Assembly: GCF_007997295.1 (NCBI RefSeq)
Contig: NZ_VORY01000018.1
Coordinates: 1-64,000 of the forward strand
DNA from: Gillisia hiemivivida
GTDB lineage: Bacteria > Bacteroidota > Bacteroidia > Flavobacteriales > Flavobacteriaceae
Direction: 5' to 3'
Length of the DNA: 64,000 nucleotides
In this document: positions 52,513 to 62,381 of the stretch, in pieces
How positions within the stretch are numbered: the stretch's first letter is position 1
Layout of the letters: the number at the start of each line of letters is the position of its first letter
Translations under genes and position numbers: made by a program
The notes under the pieces: generated by a model
What the model was told of the DNA's origin: nothing
What the model saw: only the letters and a program-made list of their open reading frames with translations
The model's database searches: none

Positions 52513-53046
52513 ATGGCACAAAATATAATTCTATTCATTTTATTAATAACTACTATGCAAACAGCTACCATTTTCGACTTTAATAATAAAGCAGATATAA
52601 CTAATTGGAATATTGTAGATGATGTGGTTATGGGAGGCAAATCATCAGGAAATTTTTATTTAAATAAAGAAGGTCATGGAGTTTTTGAAGGTCGTGTTTC
52701 CTTAGAGAATAACGGCGGTTTCTCTTCTTTGAGGTACGATTTTAATGAAATAAGTACAAAATCGTATTCCAAAATTGTTATAAAAATTAAAGGCGATGGG
52801 AAAAGCTATCAGTTTAGAGTGAAAAGTAAGTCGGCTGATTATTACTCTTATGTCACTTCTTTTAATACCTCAAAAGACTGGGAAACTATCGAATTGCAAC
52901 TTTCAGATATGTATCCAGCATTTAGAGGTCGTGACCTAGATATGCCAAATTATGATAAGGAGAGTATCGAAGAAATAGCTTTCTTAATTGGTAATAATAA
53001 AGCAGAAACTTTTAAACTAGAAATTGAATCTATTGTTTTAAAATAA
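52513..53046 (+). CDS. CIA30-family protein
   Basis: This encodes 177 residues. A possible short N-terminal signal (IILFILLITTMQTATI) precedes a jelly-roll domain with WNIVDDVVMGGKSSGNF, NNGGFSSLRYDF and a terminal EEIAFLIGNNKAETFKLEI, the signature of complex I intermediate-associated protein 30. In bacteria the family is of unknown function and often near photolyase or stress genes. Confidence 0.85.
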   Translation: MAQNIILFILLITTMQTATIFDFNNKADITNWNIVDDVVMGGKSSGNFYLNKEGHGVFEGRVSLENNGGFSSLRYDFNEISTKSYSKIVIKIKGDGKSYQFRVKSKSADYYSYVTSFNTSKDWETIELQLSDMYPAFRGRDLDMPNYDKESIEEIAFLIGNNKAETFKLEIESIVLK

Positions 53047-53826
53047 ATTGTTCTGTCATCCCCTCCTAAATCCTCCCCAAGGGGGAGGACTTCAAAACAA
53101 CAAAGGGTTTTAGTGAATAATTAAATGTTTATTCCTTAGCTATACTTTGTAAATATTACCCATTTTAGAAAATACGTCAATGGTAAGAATTTATATATTT
53201 TACTAAAAATTTCGTTTTGCTAGAAGTATTTAATTAAAAGCCACGAATTCACGAAAATTTTTTAGGAATTTTTTCATAATTAATTAGAGAATTTCTGAAA
53301 ATGAAAGAATATTTGCTCCCTTCTCTTGGGGAAGGGTTGGGGATGGGATGAGTTATAATCATTATACTTTCATCCCCTCCTAAATCCTCCCCAAGGGGGA
53401 GGACTTAAAACAAAAATGGGCTTTAGTGAATAGTTATATGTTTATTACTTAGCTATACTTGAAAATTTTACCAATTTTAGAAAATACTTTAATGGTAGAC
53501 CCGTAATAAAAAAATTTATCTAGCGTAGGCTTTTTACGTATGAAAGATGCTGAAACGATTCCGATAGCTATCGGAACAGCATGACGGAAGTTAAAACCAG
53601 TATCGTCACCCTGTCCCGATACTTCGGGAGTTTCAGGGTCTCTTATTCGGAGTAACTTTGAAAACACGTCAATGCTAACTTGTTTCAGGGTCTCATCTCC
53701 ACATAAATAAGATGCTGAAACGAGTTCAGCATGACGGAAAACATTCGATATAATTAGTTAAAAACTAATCACTGGAACAAAAGCGGATAATCAGAATAAT
53801 TGTCGATTTCTATTTTCTTTCTATTT
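53047..53826. other. 780-bp repeat-rich gap
   Basis: No gene. The sequence CCCCTCCTAAATCCTCCCC followed by AAGGGGGAGGAC occurs at 53058-53089 and 53371-53402, each followed by a ~90-bp near-identical stretch ending in a TTTAGAAAATAC word: a tandem-like duplication of about 310 bp spacing. At 53497-53545 is an inverted partial copy of the 11751/23410 repeat, then GATAGCTATCGGAACAGCATGACG and GCTGAAACGAGTTCAGCATGACG palindromes (53686-53735). Confidence 0.7.
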
Positions 53827-54243
53827 TTAGAAATCCAATACTTCAAAAAGACTATATATAAATGATAGCGTCCACAGAATCGTTCTCACCCAATTCTTAT
53901 TTACTAATGTTACCAAATCACTTTTGCTCGAATTTTCATTTGAAATAATAGAGTGAATTGGGACGAATATCCAAAAAGTAGAGATCCATATAAGGATAAT
54001 AATCACCAGACTACTCACTGTGTAAAAACTAGTTTGCGTAAATAGTTGATAAATAGATACACCGAGTTGCCCAAACATTAATGGTATAACTATAGTGCTA
54101 AAACGGGAAGTATATATTCTGTGCCAAGTAACTAGGTTTCCTGTGCTATAATGAAGAAAACTTGGATATACAATGCGCTGTATGATCCAAATCAACACAA
54201 CCAATCCAAAATCTAATAAAAGCCGAATGATGTCTATTTGCAT
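53827..54243 (-). CDS. Four-helix membrane protein beside glutathione peroxidase
   Basis: This 138-residue protein has four hydrophobic helices (about 5-25, 48-65, 76-98, 118-135), YPSFLHYSTGNLVTWHRIYTS in the first loop, and a family-like WIFVPIHSII in helix 3. It resembles small uncharacterised membrane proteins of Bacteroidota. Its start overlaps the glutathione peroxidase stop by 10 bp, so it is co-translated. Confidence 0.68.
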   Translation of the reverse strand: MQIDIIRLLLDFGLVVLIWIIQRIVYPSFLHYSTGNLVTWHRIYTSRFSTIVIPLMFGQLGVSIYQLFTQTSFYTVSSLVIIILIWISTFWIFVPIHSIISNENSSKSDLVTLVNKNWVRTILWTLSFIYSLFEVLDF

Positions 54244-54767
54244 TTCAGGTGCTTAGTAATTTTTGAACTCGTTGGTTTGGTGATTGAAAAATAATAATCA
54301 ATTAGATTTCCTTTATCGTCCACTAAATATTTCTGAAAATTCCATTTTACACTAGAACTTTTTTTGCCGTTGAGGTCTTTCGAAGTAAGCCATTTAAATA
54401 ATGGATGTTGTTTACTTCCTTTTACATTTAACTTCTCGGTAAGTAAAAATTTCACACCAAAATTCAACTCACAAAATTCCTGAATTTGGGAAGCATCTCC
54501 AGGCTCTTGTTTACCAAATTGGTTGCAAGGGGAACCAATGACAACCAGTTCTTCAGGATAGCTATCACTCAGCTTTTGCAAGTCTTTATATTGTTTGGTA
54601 AAGCCACATTCCGAAGCGACATTGACAAAAAGTATTTTCTTGCCTTTAAATTCTGAAAGCGAAATTGGTTTACCATCTATAGCATTAATAGTTATATCAT
54701 AGATTGACTGCCTTTTTGTTTCAGTATAAACACTTGCTGACAATTTTGCTTTATCGATGCTTTTCAT
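54234..54767 (-). CDS. Glutathione peroxidase family enzyme
   Basis: This 177-residue thioredoxin-fold peroxidase reduces hydroperoxides. The catalytic Cys54 is in NVASECGFTKQY, the GSPCNQFGKQEPG segment carries the Gln and a second Cys (resolving Cys candidate), and the WNFQKYLV motif near 143 supplies the Trp/Asn of the tetrad. In bacteria this type commonly uses thioredoxin. Cytoplasmic; first of a two-gene unit with the membrane protein 53827-54243. Confidence 0.92.
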   Translation of the reverse strand: MKSIDKAKLSASVYTETKRQSIYDITINAIDGKPISLSEFKGKKILFVNVASECGFTKQYKDLQKLSDSYPEELVVIGSPCNQFGKQEPGDASQIQEFCELNFGVKFLLTEKLNVKGSKQHPLFKWLTSKDLNGKKSSSVKWNFQKYLVDDKGNLIDYYFSITKPTSSKITKHLKCK

Positions 54768-55119
54768 GGCTATTTCTTTTTCTTACAAATTTGAATTTAA
54801 AAATTGGAAGATGCGGTTAATCACTTATTAAGCTATTGCTAAAAAAAGAGATTTTTTAAATTATATGCATTATTGAATTGTCTGATTTTATCTTTCCGTT
54901 ACTATCCAATTTTAAAGAATAATTTTAGATGAATAATATACTTAAATTTTTAAATTCTACCTGTAGAAGGAATTCAAAATATTAAAATTCGGCTGGATAT
55001 AATTGATCCAACATTAATACTCGATAAAAATATGAATAGAAATGATAATTGTCAGTTCACTTAATTCATAAGCAACTTAAATTTAATACCTCAAAAGGAA
55101 CAACTTTAAGAAAAAATGT
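54768..55119. other. Divergent promoter region, nothing specific
   Basis: This 352-bp AT-rich gap lies between divergently transcribed genes (glutathione peroxidase and P-type ATPase). It presumably carries both promoters, but no element is clear enough to place. Confidence 0.4.
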
Positions 55120-57647
55120 ATGGCTATAAATAATTTTGGAATAGTTGGTCTAAATAAAGAAGAAGTGTTGAGTTCCCGACTTGAACATGGTTCTAACACC
55201 ATAGAGTTCAAGAAAAAAAACCAGATTATAGAGGCTCTAAAAAGTTTGATAAAAGAGCCAATGGTACTCTTGTTATTGGTTGCTTCTTCAATTTATTTTA
55301 TTGCAGGAAATATTGGAGATGGGATATTTTTAGCAGTAGCAATTGTGCTGGTTGCAGCAATATCTTTATACCAAGATTCCAAAAGTAAAACTGCATTAGA
55401 TAAATTAAAGAAAATCACTCAGCCCCTTTGTAAGGTTATTCGGGAAGGGGAAGTTTCAACTATTGGCACAGAAGAACTGGTTGTAGGAGATAGCATTATG
55501 ATGGAAGAGGGTACCACCATTCCTGCAGATGCTAAAATCAGCCATTCTAATGATTTTTTGGTAAATGAATCTTTACTTACGGGAGAATCTTTTTCTATTT
55601 ATAAGGATCAAAATGAAGATAACAATTTAATATATATGGGATCTTATGTTACCGGTGGTTTGGCTATTGCCACCGTAACAGCTATTGGTATTAAAACTAA
55701 GCTGGGAGAAATAGGGGAAAGTGTTGAAACCATAGATCAAGAAAAAACTCCTTTAGAAATTCAGATAAATAATTTTGTAAAAAAAATGATTGTTGGAGGA
55801 GCTGTTTTTTTCATCATTGTTTGGATACTTAATTTCAGAACCTCATTAGATTTGTTAGATAGTTTCTTGAAGGCATTAACCCTTGCCATGAGTATTTTAC
55901 CTGAAGAAATCCCTGTAGCATTTACCACTTTTATGGCATTAGGAGCTTGGCGACTCATGAAGCAGGGTGTAATTGTAAAGCAAATGAAAACCGTGGAGTC
56001 TCTGGGTAGCGCAACTGTGATTTGTGTAGATAAAACAGGTACAATAACCCAAAATAAGATGAGTTTAGTCTCCATTTATACGGTTGAAACAAAAGAATAT
56101 CAAGATCCAAAAGAATCTTTAAACGAAGCAGGGAAAGAACTTATTCGAATTTCTATGTGGGCTAGTGAGCCAATTCCTTTTGATCCTATGGAAATAGCCT
56201 TGCACGAATCCTATTCCAATACCTATCCAGTTGATGAGCGAATGGATTTTGAGATGGTTCATGAATATCCACTTGGAGGAAAACCACCAATGATGACCCA
56301 TATATTTCAGAATAGAAAGGGAGAACGAATTATAGCCGCAAAAGGAGCTCCTGAAGCATTTTTAGATATATCCGACTTAGATTCAGAAAAAAAGAAAGAA
56401 ATTATTGAGGTAATTAAGAATTTGGCAAAAAAAGGATATAGACTTCTAGGAGTTGGATTAGCTGATTTTAGTAGCGATAATTGGCCAAAAACACAACAAG
56501 AATTTCAGTTTGAATTTAAAGGTTTAGTGGCTTTTTACGATCCTCCTAAAAAAATATAGAAGAGGTTTTTCAAGGCTTCTATAAGGCCGGAATTAAAGTA
56601 AAAATAATAACGGGAGATATTGCTGAAACTTCTATGGCTATTGCTCAGGAAATAGGCTTTAAAGGATATGAGAAAAATATGAGCGGAGATCAACTAATGG
56701 AGTTGTCAGATTCCGAAATTCAAGAAGTGGTCTTAAAGACTGAGCTCTTCACCAGAATGTTTCCTGAAGCTAAACTAAGAATTATAAACGCTCTAAAAGC
56801 TGAGGGAGAAATTGTAGCGATGACAGGAGATGGGATAAATGATGCCCCAGCTCTTAAAGCAGCTCATATTGGTATTGCAATGGGAAAAAAAGGGACAGAA
56901 ATCGCAAAGCAAGCTGCCTCTTTAATTTTATTGGAAGATGACTTAGAAAAGATGCTAGATTCCATCGCAATGGGGCGTCGTATTTATACTAATTTAAAAA
57001 AAGCAATACAATACATTATTTCCATTCATATTCCCATTATACTCATTGTCGCTATTCCATTAATGTTGGGTTGGATCTATCCCAACATTTTTTCTCCAAT
57101 TCATATTATTTTATTGGAATTAATAATGGGTCCCACCTGTTCTATAGTTTATGAGAATGAACCTATAGAAAAGGATATAATGATAAAAAAACCCAGACCC
57201 ATTTCTACAACATTTTTTAATTGGAAGGAACTAACTATTAGTGTTTTGCAAGGATTGGTCATTACGTTGGGAGTTCTTGGGATATATCAGTTTTCGGTGA
57301 GTTCTGGTTACGATGAATCTACAACTCGAACTATGGTTTTTACCACTCTTATTTCAGCAAATATATTTCTAACCTTTATTAATCGTTCCTTCTATTATTC
57401 TTTACTGACTACCTTTAAATATGTGAATAAGTTGATTCCAATTATAATTGGGATCACAATTGGAATTACGTTAATGCTTCTATTTATAACACCTGTAACT
57501 AAATTCTTTGAGTTTCAGTCACTAAATGTTTTTCAAATAATGATAAGTGTTACAACTGGATTGATCTCTGTTATTTGGTATGAGCTGGTGAAATGGAGGA
57601 AGCGAAGCCAAAGCACAGTTCACGCAAGAAGCATTGGTTTTAGTTGA
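55120..57647 (+). pseudogene. P-type cation ATPase, one-base frameshift
   Basis: Two frames, 55120-56559 and onward to 57647, together encode ~842 residues of a P2-type (Ca2+-ATPase-like) pump. The N-terminal cation_ATPase_N, the TGES loop (SLLTGESFSIY), the M4 PEEIPVAF motif, phosphorylation site DKTGTITQNKM near 305, KGAPEAFL, TGDIAETSMA and hinge TGDGINDAPALKAAHIG are all in order. The break is an A7 tract at 56548-56554: one more A gives FYDPPKK-NIEEVF and restores everything. It may be a true recent pseudogene, a phase-variable or slippage-rescued gene, or a consensus error in a homopolymer. Confidence 0.88.
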
Positions 57648-57666
57648 TATTCCAAAAAATAACAAA

Positions 57667-57809
57667 TTTAATCCCTCATTGAGGGTTTAATTCCCCGAGG
57701 CCTGCCCGAAAAGAATTTCATTCAGGCGGGCTTGCCTCGAACTTTTAAAAGGATTTTCCTCCCGAACCATCGGGACATTTCTCGTGGGCTTTCCCAGAGG
57801 TTCTTGATT
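57667..57809. repeat. REP-like intergenic element, copy 5
   Basis: It is full length: CCCTCATTGAGGG, CCCCGAGGCCTGCCCGAAAAG facing TTCAGGCGGGCTTGCCTCG, then an inserted CCCGAACCATCGGG palindrome and CTCGTGGGCTTTCCCAGAGG. Confidence 0.85.
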
Positions 57810-57886
57810 TCTTTCAAATTAATGATATCGGTCATATTTAGAATGCGTTTCACTCTCTAGTTTTAGGTATTAATAATTATTTCGAA

Positions 57887-58468
57887 ATGAAACGATTTGA
57901 TCATTGGGTTTTCTTAAGCTTTTTACTTCTTAGTTTGAATTTAATGGGGCAAGATAAATGGACTCTAGAATTTAAGCCAGGACTCAATTTTCCAAGTACA
58001 GATATTGGAGAAACTAGCCTGCAAACGGGTTTTGGTTTCGAACTGACTGGAGCATACAAAATTTCACCTCAATTTGATATTTATGCGGGTTGGGGCTGGA
58101 ATCAATTTAAGACAAAGAAGGCACTTATAAGTGAAGAAAGCGACGTTAATGAAACGGGCTATAGCTTCGGGTTAAAATTCAAAAATCCATTTCTGAATTT
58201 TGTTAAAACATCCTATGTGCTAAGTGCCGGTGGAATTTATAATCATCTGGAAGTAGAGGATAGGTTTAATGAGACACTCGGAGATACGGGACATGGCTTA
58301 GGTTGGCAAGCTTCAGTAGGATTGGAATACCTTATTGCAGAAAATTGGTCTTTACGTCCAGAATTAAGATATCGCTCCCTTTCAGAAGAATTGACCTTTA
58401 TAAATATCTCAGAAAAAATAGATCATAGGTATATTTCATTTGGGTTGGGACTTGCGGTAAGTTTTTAG
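57887..58468 (+). CDS. Outer-membrane beta-barrel protein
   Basis: This 193-residue protein has a signal peptide (FLSFLLLSLNLMGQ) and amphipathic strands throughout: FGFELTGAYKISPQFDIYAGWGW, YSFGLKFKNPF, WQASVGLEYLIAENWSLRPELRYRSL and a C-terminal strand ending in LGLAVSF, the Phe end typical for barrel insertion. Eight strands are expected (OmpW/OmpX-like). No ligand can be assigned. It precedes the Mla-like operon by 100 bp. Confidence 0.82.
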   Translation: MKRFDHWVFLSFLLLSLNLMGQDKWTLEFKPGLNFPSTDIGETSLQTGFGFELTGAYKISPQFDIYAGWGWNQFKTKKALISEESDVNETGYSFGLKFKNPFLNFVKTSYVLSAGGIYNHLEVEDRFNETLGDTGHGLGWQASVGLEYLIAENWSLRPELRYRSLSEELTFINISEKIDHRYISFGLGLAVSF

Positions 58469-58570
58469 CAAATACTCAAATCTGCTCTTAAATCCTTATT
58501 TTAGATGATCAATAGTATTTTACTAGCCTCAAGCCCCATCTATATTTGATTATAGAATAAATATAATTTT

Positions 58571-59347
58571 ATGGGGAAAACTAAAACCATATTAGATAAT
58601 TCAAAAGTATTCTTTGCTGAAGTTGGGGATATTTCTTATTTCACTGCCCGATTCTTTCGGGAAGTATTTAAGCCACCTTTTGAGTTTAAGGAATTACTGC
58701 GCCAATGTTTTAATATGGGTAATAGATCCTTGCTGCTTGTAGTAGTAACGGGGTTTATTTTAGGTTTGGTATTTACTTTACAATCTAGGCCCACGCTAAT
58801 GGAATTTGGCGCAGAATCTTGGATGCCTTCTATGGTGGGTATTTCTATAGTACGTGAAATAGGTCCAGTTATTATTGCTCTTATATGCGCAGGTAGAATT
58901 GGTTCTGGTATTGGGGCCGAATTAGGCTCTATGCGGGTTACAGAGCAAATAGACGCTATGGAAGTATCTGGCACCAATCCGTTTAAGTATTTGGTGGTTA
59001 CAAGGATAGTAGCTACTACATTAATGTTGCCATTACTTATAATAATTGGAGATACAGTAGCATTATTAGGATCGGCACTTATAGAAAATTTAAAAGGGGA
59101 GGTTTCCTATCTTTTATATTTCAACCAAGTTTTTGATGCTATTACTTATGCTGATATAATACCTGCTACCATTAAATCTTTTTTCTTCGGATTTGCGATT
59201 GGCTTGGTAGGTTGTTATAAGGGATATTATTGTTCTAAAGGGACTGTAGGAGTAGGAGAGGCCTCGAATGCAGCTGTGGTATATACTTCGATGCTTTTGT
59301 TTATCATAGATTTTATCGCAGTGTTTATAACCGATATATTTTTTTAA
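58571..59347 (+). CDS. mlaE: MlaE-family lipid transport permease
   Basis: This 258-residue inner-membrane permease is of the Mla/Ttg2 phospholipid transporter. The MlaE signature is GISIVREIGPVIIALICAGRIG, with GAELGSMRVTEQIDAME and NPFKYLVVTRIVAT following; 5-6 helices. The N-terminal ~55 residues include an amphipathic helix (FTARFFREVFKPPFE). The ATPase gene follows by 5 bp. It moves phospholipids between inner membrane and envelope; direction is not deducible. Confidence 0.92.
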   Translation: MGKTKTILDNSKVFFAEVGDISYFTARFFREVFKPPFEFKELLRQCFNMGNRSLLLVVVTGFILGLVFTLQSRPTLMEFGAESWMPSMVGISIVREIGPVIIALICAGRIGSGIGAELGSMRVTEQIDAMEVSGTNPFKYLVVTRIVATTLMLPLLIIIGDTVALLGSALIENLKGEVSYLLYFNQVFDAITYADIIPATIKSFFFGFAIGLVGCYKGYYCSKGTVGVGEASNAAVVYTSMLLFIIDFIAVFITDIFF

Positions 59348-59352
59348 ATCTA

Positions 59353-60105
59353 ATGGAATCTGAAAATAAAATAGTACCAGTTTTAGAACTCAAAGATTTG
59401 CGAAAAAGCTTTGGAGAAAATACCGTATTGAATGGTTTTAATTTAAAACTGTATAAAGGTGAAAATCTAGTAGTGATGGGGAAATCTGGTTCTGGGAAAT
59501 CGGTAATGATAAAGTGTTTAGTTGGCTTAATTGAAGCAGATAGTGGCAGTATAAGAATTAAAGATCATGACATTACTAAGTTGGGCCAAAAAGAATTAGA
59601 CATTTTACGAACAGAGATTGGTTTCTTATTTCAGGGAAGTGCATTATATGATTCTATGACCGTTCGAGAAAACTTGGAATTCCCCCTAAGACGCCATAAG
59701 AAAAAGCTCGAATTAAAAGGACATACAGAAACGCTGGTTATAGAAGCATTAACTAATGTAGGATTGGCAGATGCCATAGATCTTATGCCAGCAGAACTTT
59801 CTGGAGGAATGCAAAGGCGAGTGGCCTTGGCTAGAGCTCTAATCTTAAAACCAAAAATAATTTTGTACGACGAGCCAACAACAGGCTTGGATCCCATCAC
59901 GTCCAAGGAAATAATACAGCTTATGCGAACTATTCAAGACACGTATAATACATCTTCATTAATTATTACCCACGATGTGGACTGTGCACGAGTAATTTCT
60001 AATAGGATGATATTATTGGTGGATGGGATAAATTATGCAGAAGGCACTTATCAGGAATTAATAGCTTCACAAGATCCAAAAGTGCAAGCATTCTTTAAAA
60101 ATTAA
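59353..60105 (+). CDS. mlaF: MlaF-family ABC ATPase
   Basis: This encodes 250 residues. Walker A GKSGSGKS at 43-50, signature ELSGGMQRRVALARAL near 145, Walker B ILYDEPTTGLDP and switch His in IITHDVDCA. It energises the MlaE permease. The next gene (MlaD) starts 5 bp after its stop. Confidence 0.94.
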   Translation: MESENKIVPVLELKDLRKSFGENTVLNGFNLKLYKGENLVVMGKSGSGKSVMIKCLVGLIEADSGSIRIKDHDITKLGQKELDILRTEIGFLFQGSALYDSMTVRENLEFPLRRHKKKLELKGHTETLVIEALTNVGLADAIDLMPAELSGGMQRRVALARALILKPKIILYDEPTTGLDPITSKEIIQLMRTIQDTYNTSSLIITHDVDCARVISNRMILLVDGINYAEGTYQELIASQDPKVQAFFKN

Positions 60106-60110
60106 TAGAT

Positions 60111-61094
60111 ATGAACAAGTCAACTTCACAAAAAATAAGATTGGGGGTATTTGTAGTTGTAGGATCCATACTTCTTATAGCTGCTCTATATTTTATAGGA
60201 AATAGACAGCATTTATTCAGTAAAAATATTGCGATATACGCAGAATTTGCCAACGTTAATGGATTGCAATTGGGAAATAATGTGCGCTATTCTGGAATTA
60301 ATGTGGGAACGGTAGGTAAAATTGAAATGCTTGGGGAATCCAATATCATTGTAGAGATGATGATTGAAGAAAAAACAGCAAATTTTATTCGTAAAAATGC
60401 GATTGCTATCATTGGTTCCGATGGGTTAGTAGGGAGTATGGTAGTGAATATTCTTCCCGGACAGGGAGAGTCTCCATTTGTTATTTCTAGCGACACTATT
60501 GTTTCCTATAGTAAAATTGGAACTGATGAGATGCTATCTACGCTAAATGTAACTAATGAAAATGCAGCATTACTTACTGCAGATCTACTAAAGATCACCA
60601 ATAAAATTCTAGAAGGTAAAGGTACGCTCGGGGTTTTGATAGCAGATACCACAATGGCAGAGAATATTAAAGAAACCATAGACAAACTTAAAGCCACATC
60701 TATAAGTACCTCTAATACTATGTATAATTTAAATAGAGTAATTGCAAAAATAGATATGGAAGAAAGTATTGCTGGTGTCCTGCTCAATGATACTCTCGCG
60801 GGACAACAATTAAAATTAGTGCTTGATAATTTAGAGCAATCCAGCAACGACATTAATAGCGTAACTAAAGATTTAGGAGGTATTATTGCTGAAATAAAAA
60901 ATGGAAAAGGGACTCTAAATTACCTAACTACAGATGAGGAGTTGGTTAAGAATATAGACTCCACTATGATATATATTAAAGAATCAACTTTTAAGTTGAA
61001 CCAAAATATGGAAGCGCTTAAGCATAATATTTTCTTTAGGGGGTATTTCAGAAAGTTAGAAAGACAAAAAAAAAGTGATGATAAACGCAACTAA
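60111..61094 (+). CDS. mlaD: MlaD-like MCE-domain protein
   Basis: This 327-residue protein has one N-terminal transmembrane helix (LGVFVVVGSILLIAALYFIG), an MCE domain at about 35-115 (IYAEFANVNGLQLGNNVRYSG, GLVGSMVVNILPG), then a long helical region (LLKITNKILEGKGTLG, LVLDNLEQSSNDIN) that in hexameric MlaD-type proteins can form a tunnel. It is longer than E. coli MlaD (about 180 residues), as usual in Bacteroidota. Periplasmic. No mlaB or mlaC follows. Confidence 0.92.
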   Translation: MNKSTSQKIRLGVFVVVGSILLIAALYFIGNRQHLFSKNIAIYAEFANVNGLQLGNNVRYSGINVGTVGKIEMLGESNIIVEMMIEEKTANFIRKNAIAIIGSDGLVGSMVVNILPGQGESPFVISSDTIVSYSKIGTDEMLSTLNVTNENAALLTADLLKITNKILEGKGTLGVLIADTTMAENIKETIDKLKATSISTSNTMYNLNRVIAKIDMEESIAGVLLNDTLAGQQLKLVLDNLEQSSNDINSVTKDLGGIIAEIKNGKGTLNYLTTDEELVKNIDSTMIYIKESTFKLNQNMEALKHNIFFRGYFRKLERQKKSDDKRN

Positions 61095-61098
61095 TTTG

Positions 61099-61605
61099 AT
61101 GAACATGAAAATAGAACATCTTGAGGAACGAATTACAGATTATAAAGAATCTATTAAAGGAGTAGTAGATAAAAAAGTACAGTGGAACGATCTAATAAAA
61201 CCACTTCTACATAAAACCTTAAAGGAAATTACAGTCCAATATGAATTGGGGTGGAGAGTGCAGGAGCTAAACTGGATTCATAATAATGAAGCATTAAATA
61301 TCTCGTTCGATTCTTTTCCTAAAGACCTTATAGACTGCACAAACCAGATCCCTGCATTTCAATTTATCCCGGGAGGAGCTTTGGTGTTTTCCCAAACCTA
61401 TAGTGGGGATGTATTTATATTTATCCTTTTTCCTGAAATTGATTCCTTGCCCACAGAAAATAATATTACTGAGATAGGATTATTTAATCCCATAGATATA
61501 ACTGAAAAGCTTGTTATAGAAAAAGTAGATGAATTTTTGAAAGAAATGATCCAATGGGAGCTTCCAAATAAGCCTAGAAAGTTAGGCTTTAGTCAATCTT
61601 CTTAA
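61099..61605 (+). CDS. Uncharacterised soluble protein after mla genes
   Basis: This 168-residue protein starts from the ATG at 61099. An alternative GTG at 61075 overlaps the mlaD end. It begins MNMKIEHLEERITDY and continues VQWNDLIKPLLHKTLKEI, QYELGWRVQELNWIHNNEALNIS in an alpha/beta pattern with a WELPNKPRKLGFS end. I do not recognise the family. Its position directly after mlaD suggests co-transcription. Confidence 0.6.
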   Translation: MNMKIEHLEERITDYKESIKGVVDKKVQWNDLIKPLLHKTLKEITVQYELGWRVQELNWIHNNEALNISFDSFPKDLIDCTNQIPAFQFIPGGALVFSQTYSGDVFIFILFPEIDSLPTENNITEIGLFNPIDITEKLVIEKVDEFLKEMIQWELPNKPRKLGFSQSS

Positions 61606-61619
61606 ATAGGATGTAGTAT

Positions 61620-62381
61620 TTATAGTAAGCTTTTTTTTGTTTCCAATTCTTTAACAGCAGCAAGATATCCTATTTCAAAGATAGCTTCTAGAGTCTTTAA
61701 ATCGAAAATTCCAAACTTTGTAAGTCCTGCGGGGGAAATAACGAAATCGCAGTCTTTAAATTTGTGAAGCGATTGGCTTCCTAAACTTATTTGTAAAGAT
61801 CTATTTAGTATTTGATAGGAATGGCTTAATTCTTCAATTTGGATGGTCTCTAGCGGATTTACGAATACTCCAATTATTTTGTTGCAAAGTGGTTTTAGAG
61901 GTTCAATAGGAAAATTATTAAGGATCCCGCCATCTACGTAAACCCCATTTTTAATAGAAATAGGAGTGAAAACTCCTGGAAAAGAGGCAGAAGCTAGTAC
62001 TGGCTTTATTAATTCTCCCGAACTAAAGATCTTAATTTTTCCATCTATCAAATTTGTAGCGGTGACAAACAGTTTTTTCTCCAAAATAGAAAAATCGTCT
62101 TCTTTAAAAAGGCCTTCGAAATCTTTATAAAATTTTAGACTGTCAATAAACCCTGGTTTGTTTATCGCATAGCGACGATAGTTGAAGATAGGAATTTCTT
62201 TAAAAAATCTAAAAATATCTTGCCAGGAATTTCCAGCAGCAAACATTGCCCCAACGACTGCTCCAGCACTGGTGCCAGAAATGTGAGTTACTTCTACTCC
62301 TTGTTCCTCCAAGGCCTTGAGCACTCCAATATGCGCAACTCCTCTTGCACCTCCACCTGATAGAACCAATCCAATTCCCAT
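61620..62381 (-). CDS. Patatin-like phospholipase
   Basis: This 253-residue enzyme is of the RssA/NTE type. The oxyanion loop LSGGGARGVAHIGVL at 7-21, nucleophile S38 in ISGTSAGAVVGA and the catalytic Asp in GVYVDGGILNNFPIEPL near 147-163 complete the Ser-Asp dyad. It hydrolyses acyl esters of membrane lipids, no signal peptide. It faces the mla operon on the opposite strand, a neighbourhood consistent with lipid homeostasis. Confidence 0.92.
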   Translation of the reverse strand: MGIGLVLSGGGARGVAHIGVLKALEEQGVEVTHISGTSAGAVVGAMFAAGNSWQDIFRFFKEIPIFNYRRYAINKPGFIDSLKFYKDFEGLFKEDDFSILEKKLFVTATNLIDGKIKIFSSGELIKPVLASASFPGVFTPISIKNGVYVDGGILNNFPIEPLKPLCNKIIGVFVNPLETIQIEELSHSYQILNRSLQISLGSQSLHKFKDCDFVISPAGLTKFGIFDLKTLEAIFEIGYLAAVKELETKKSLL

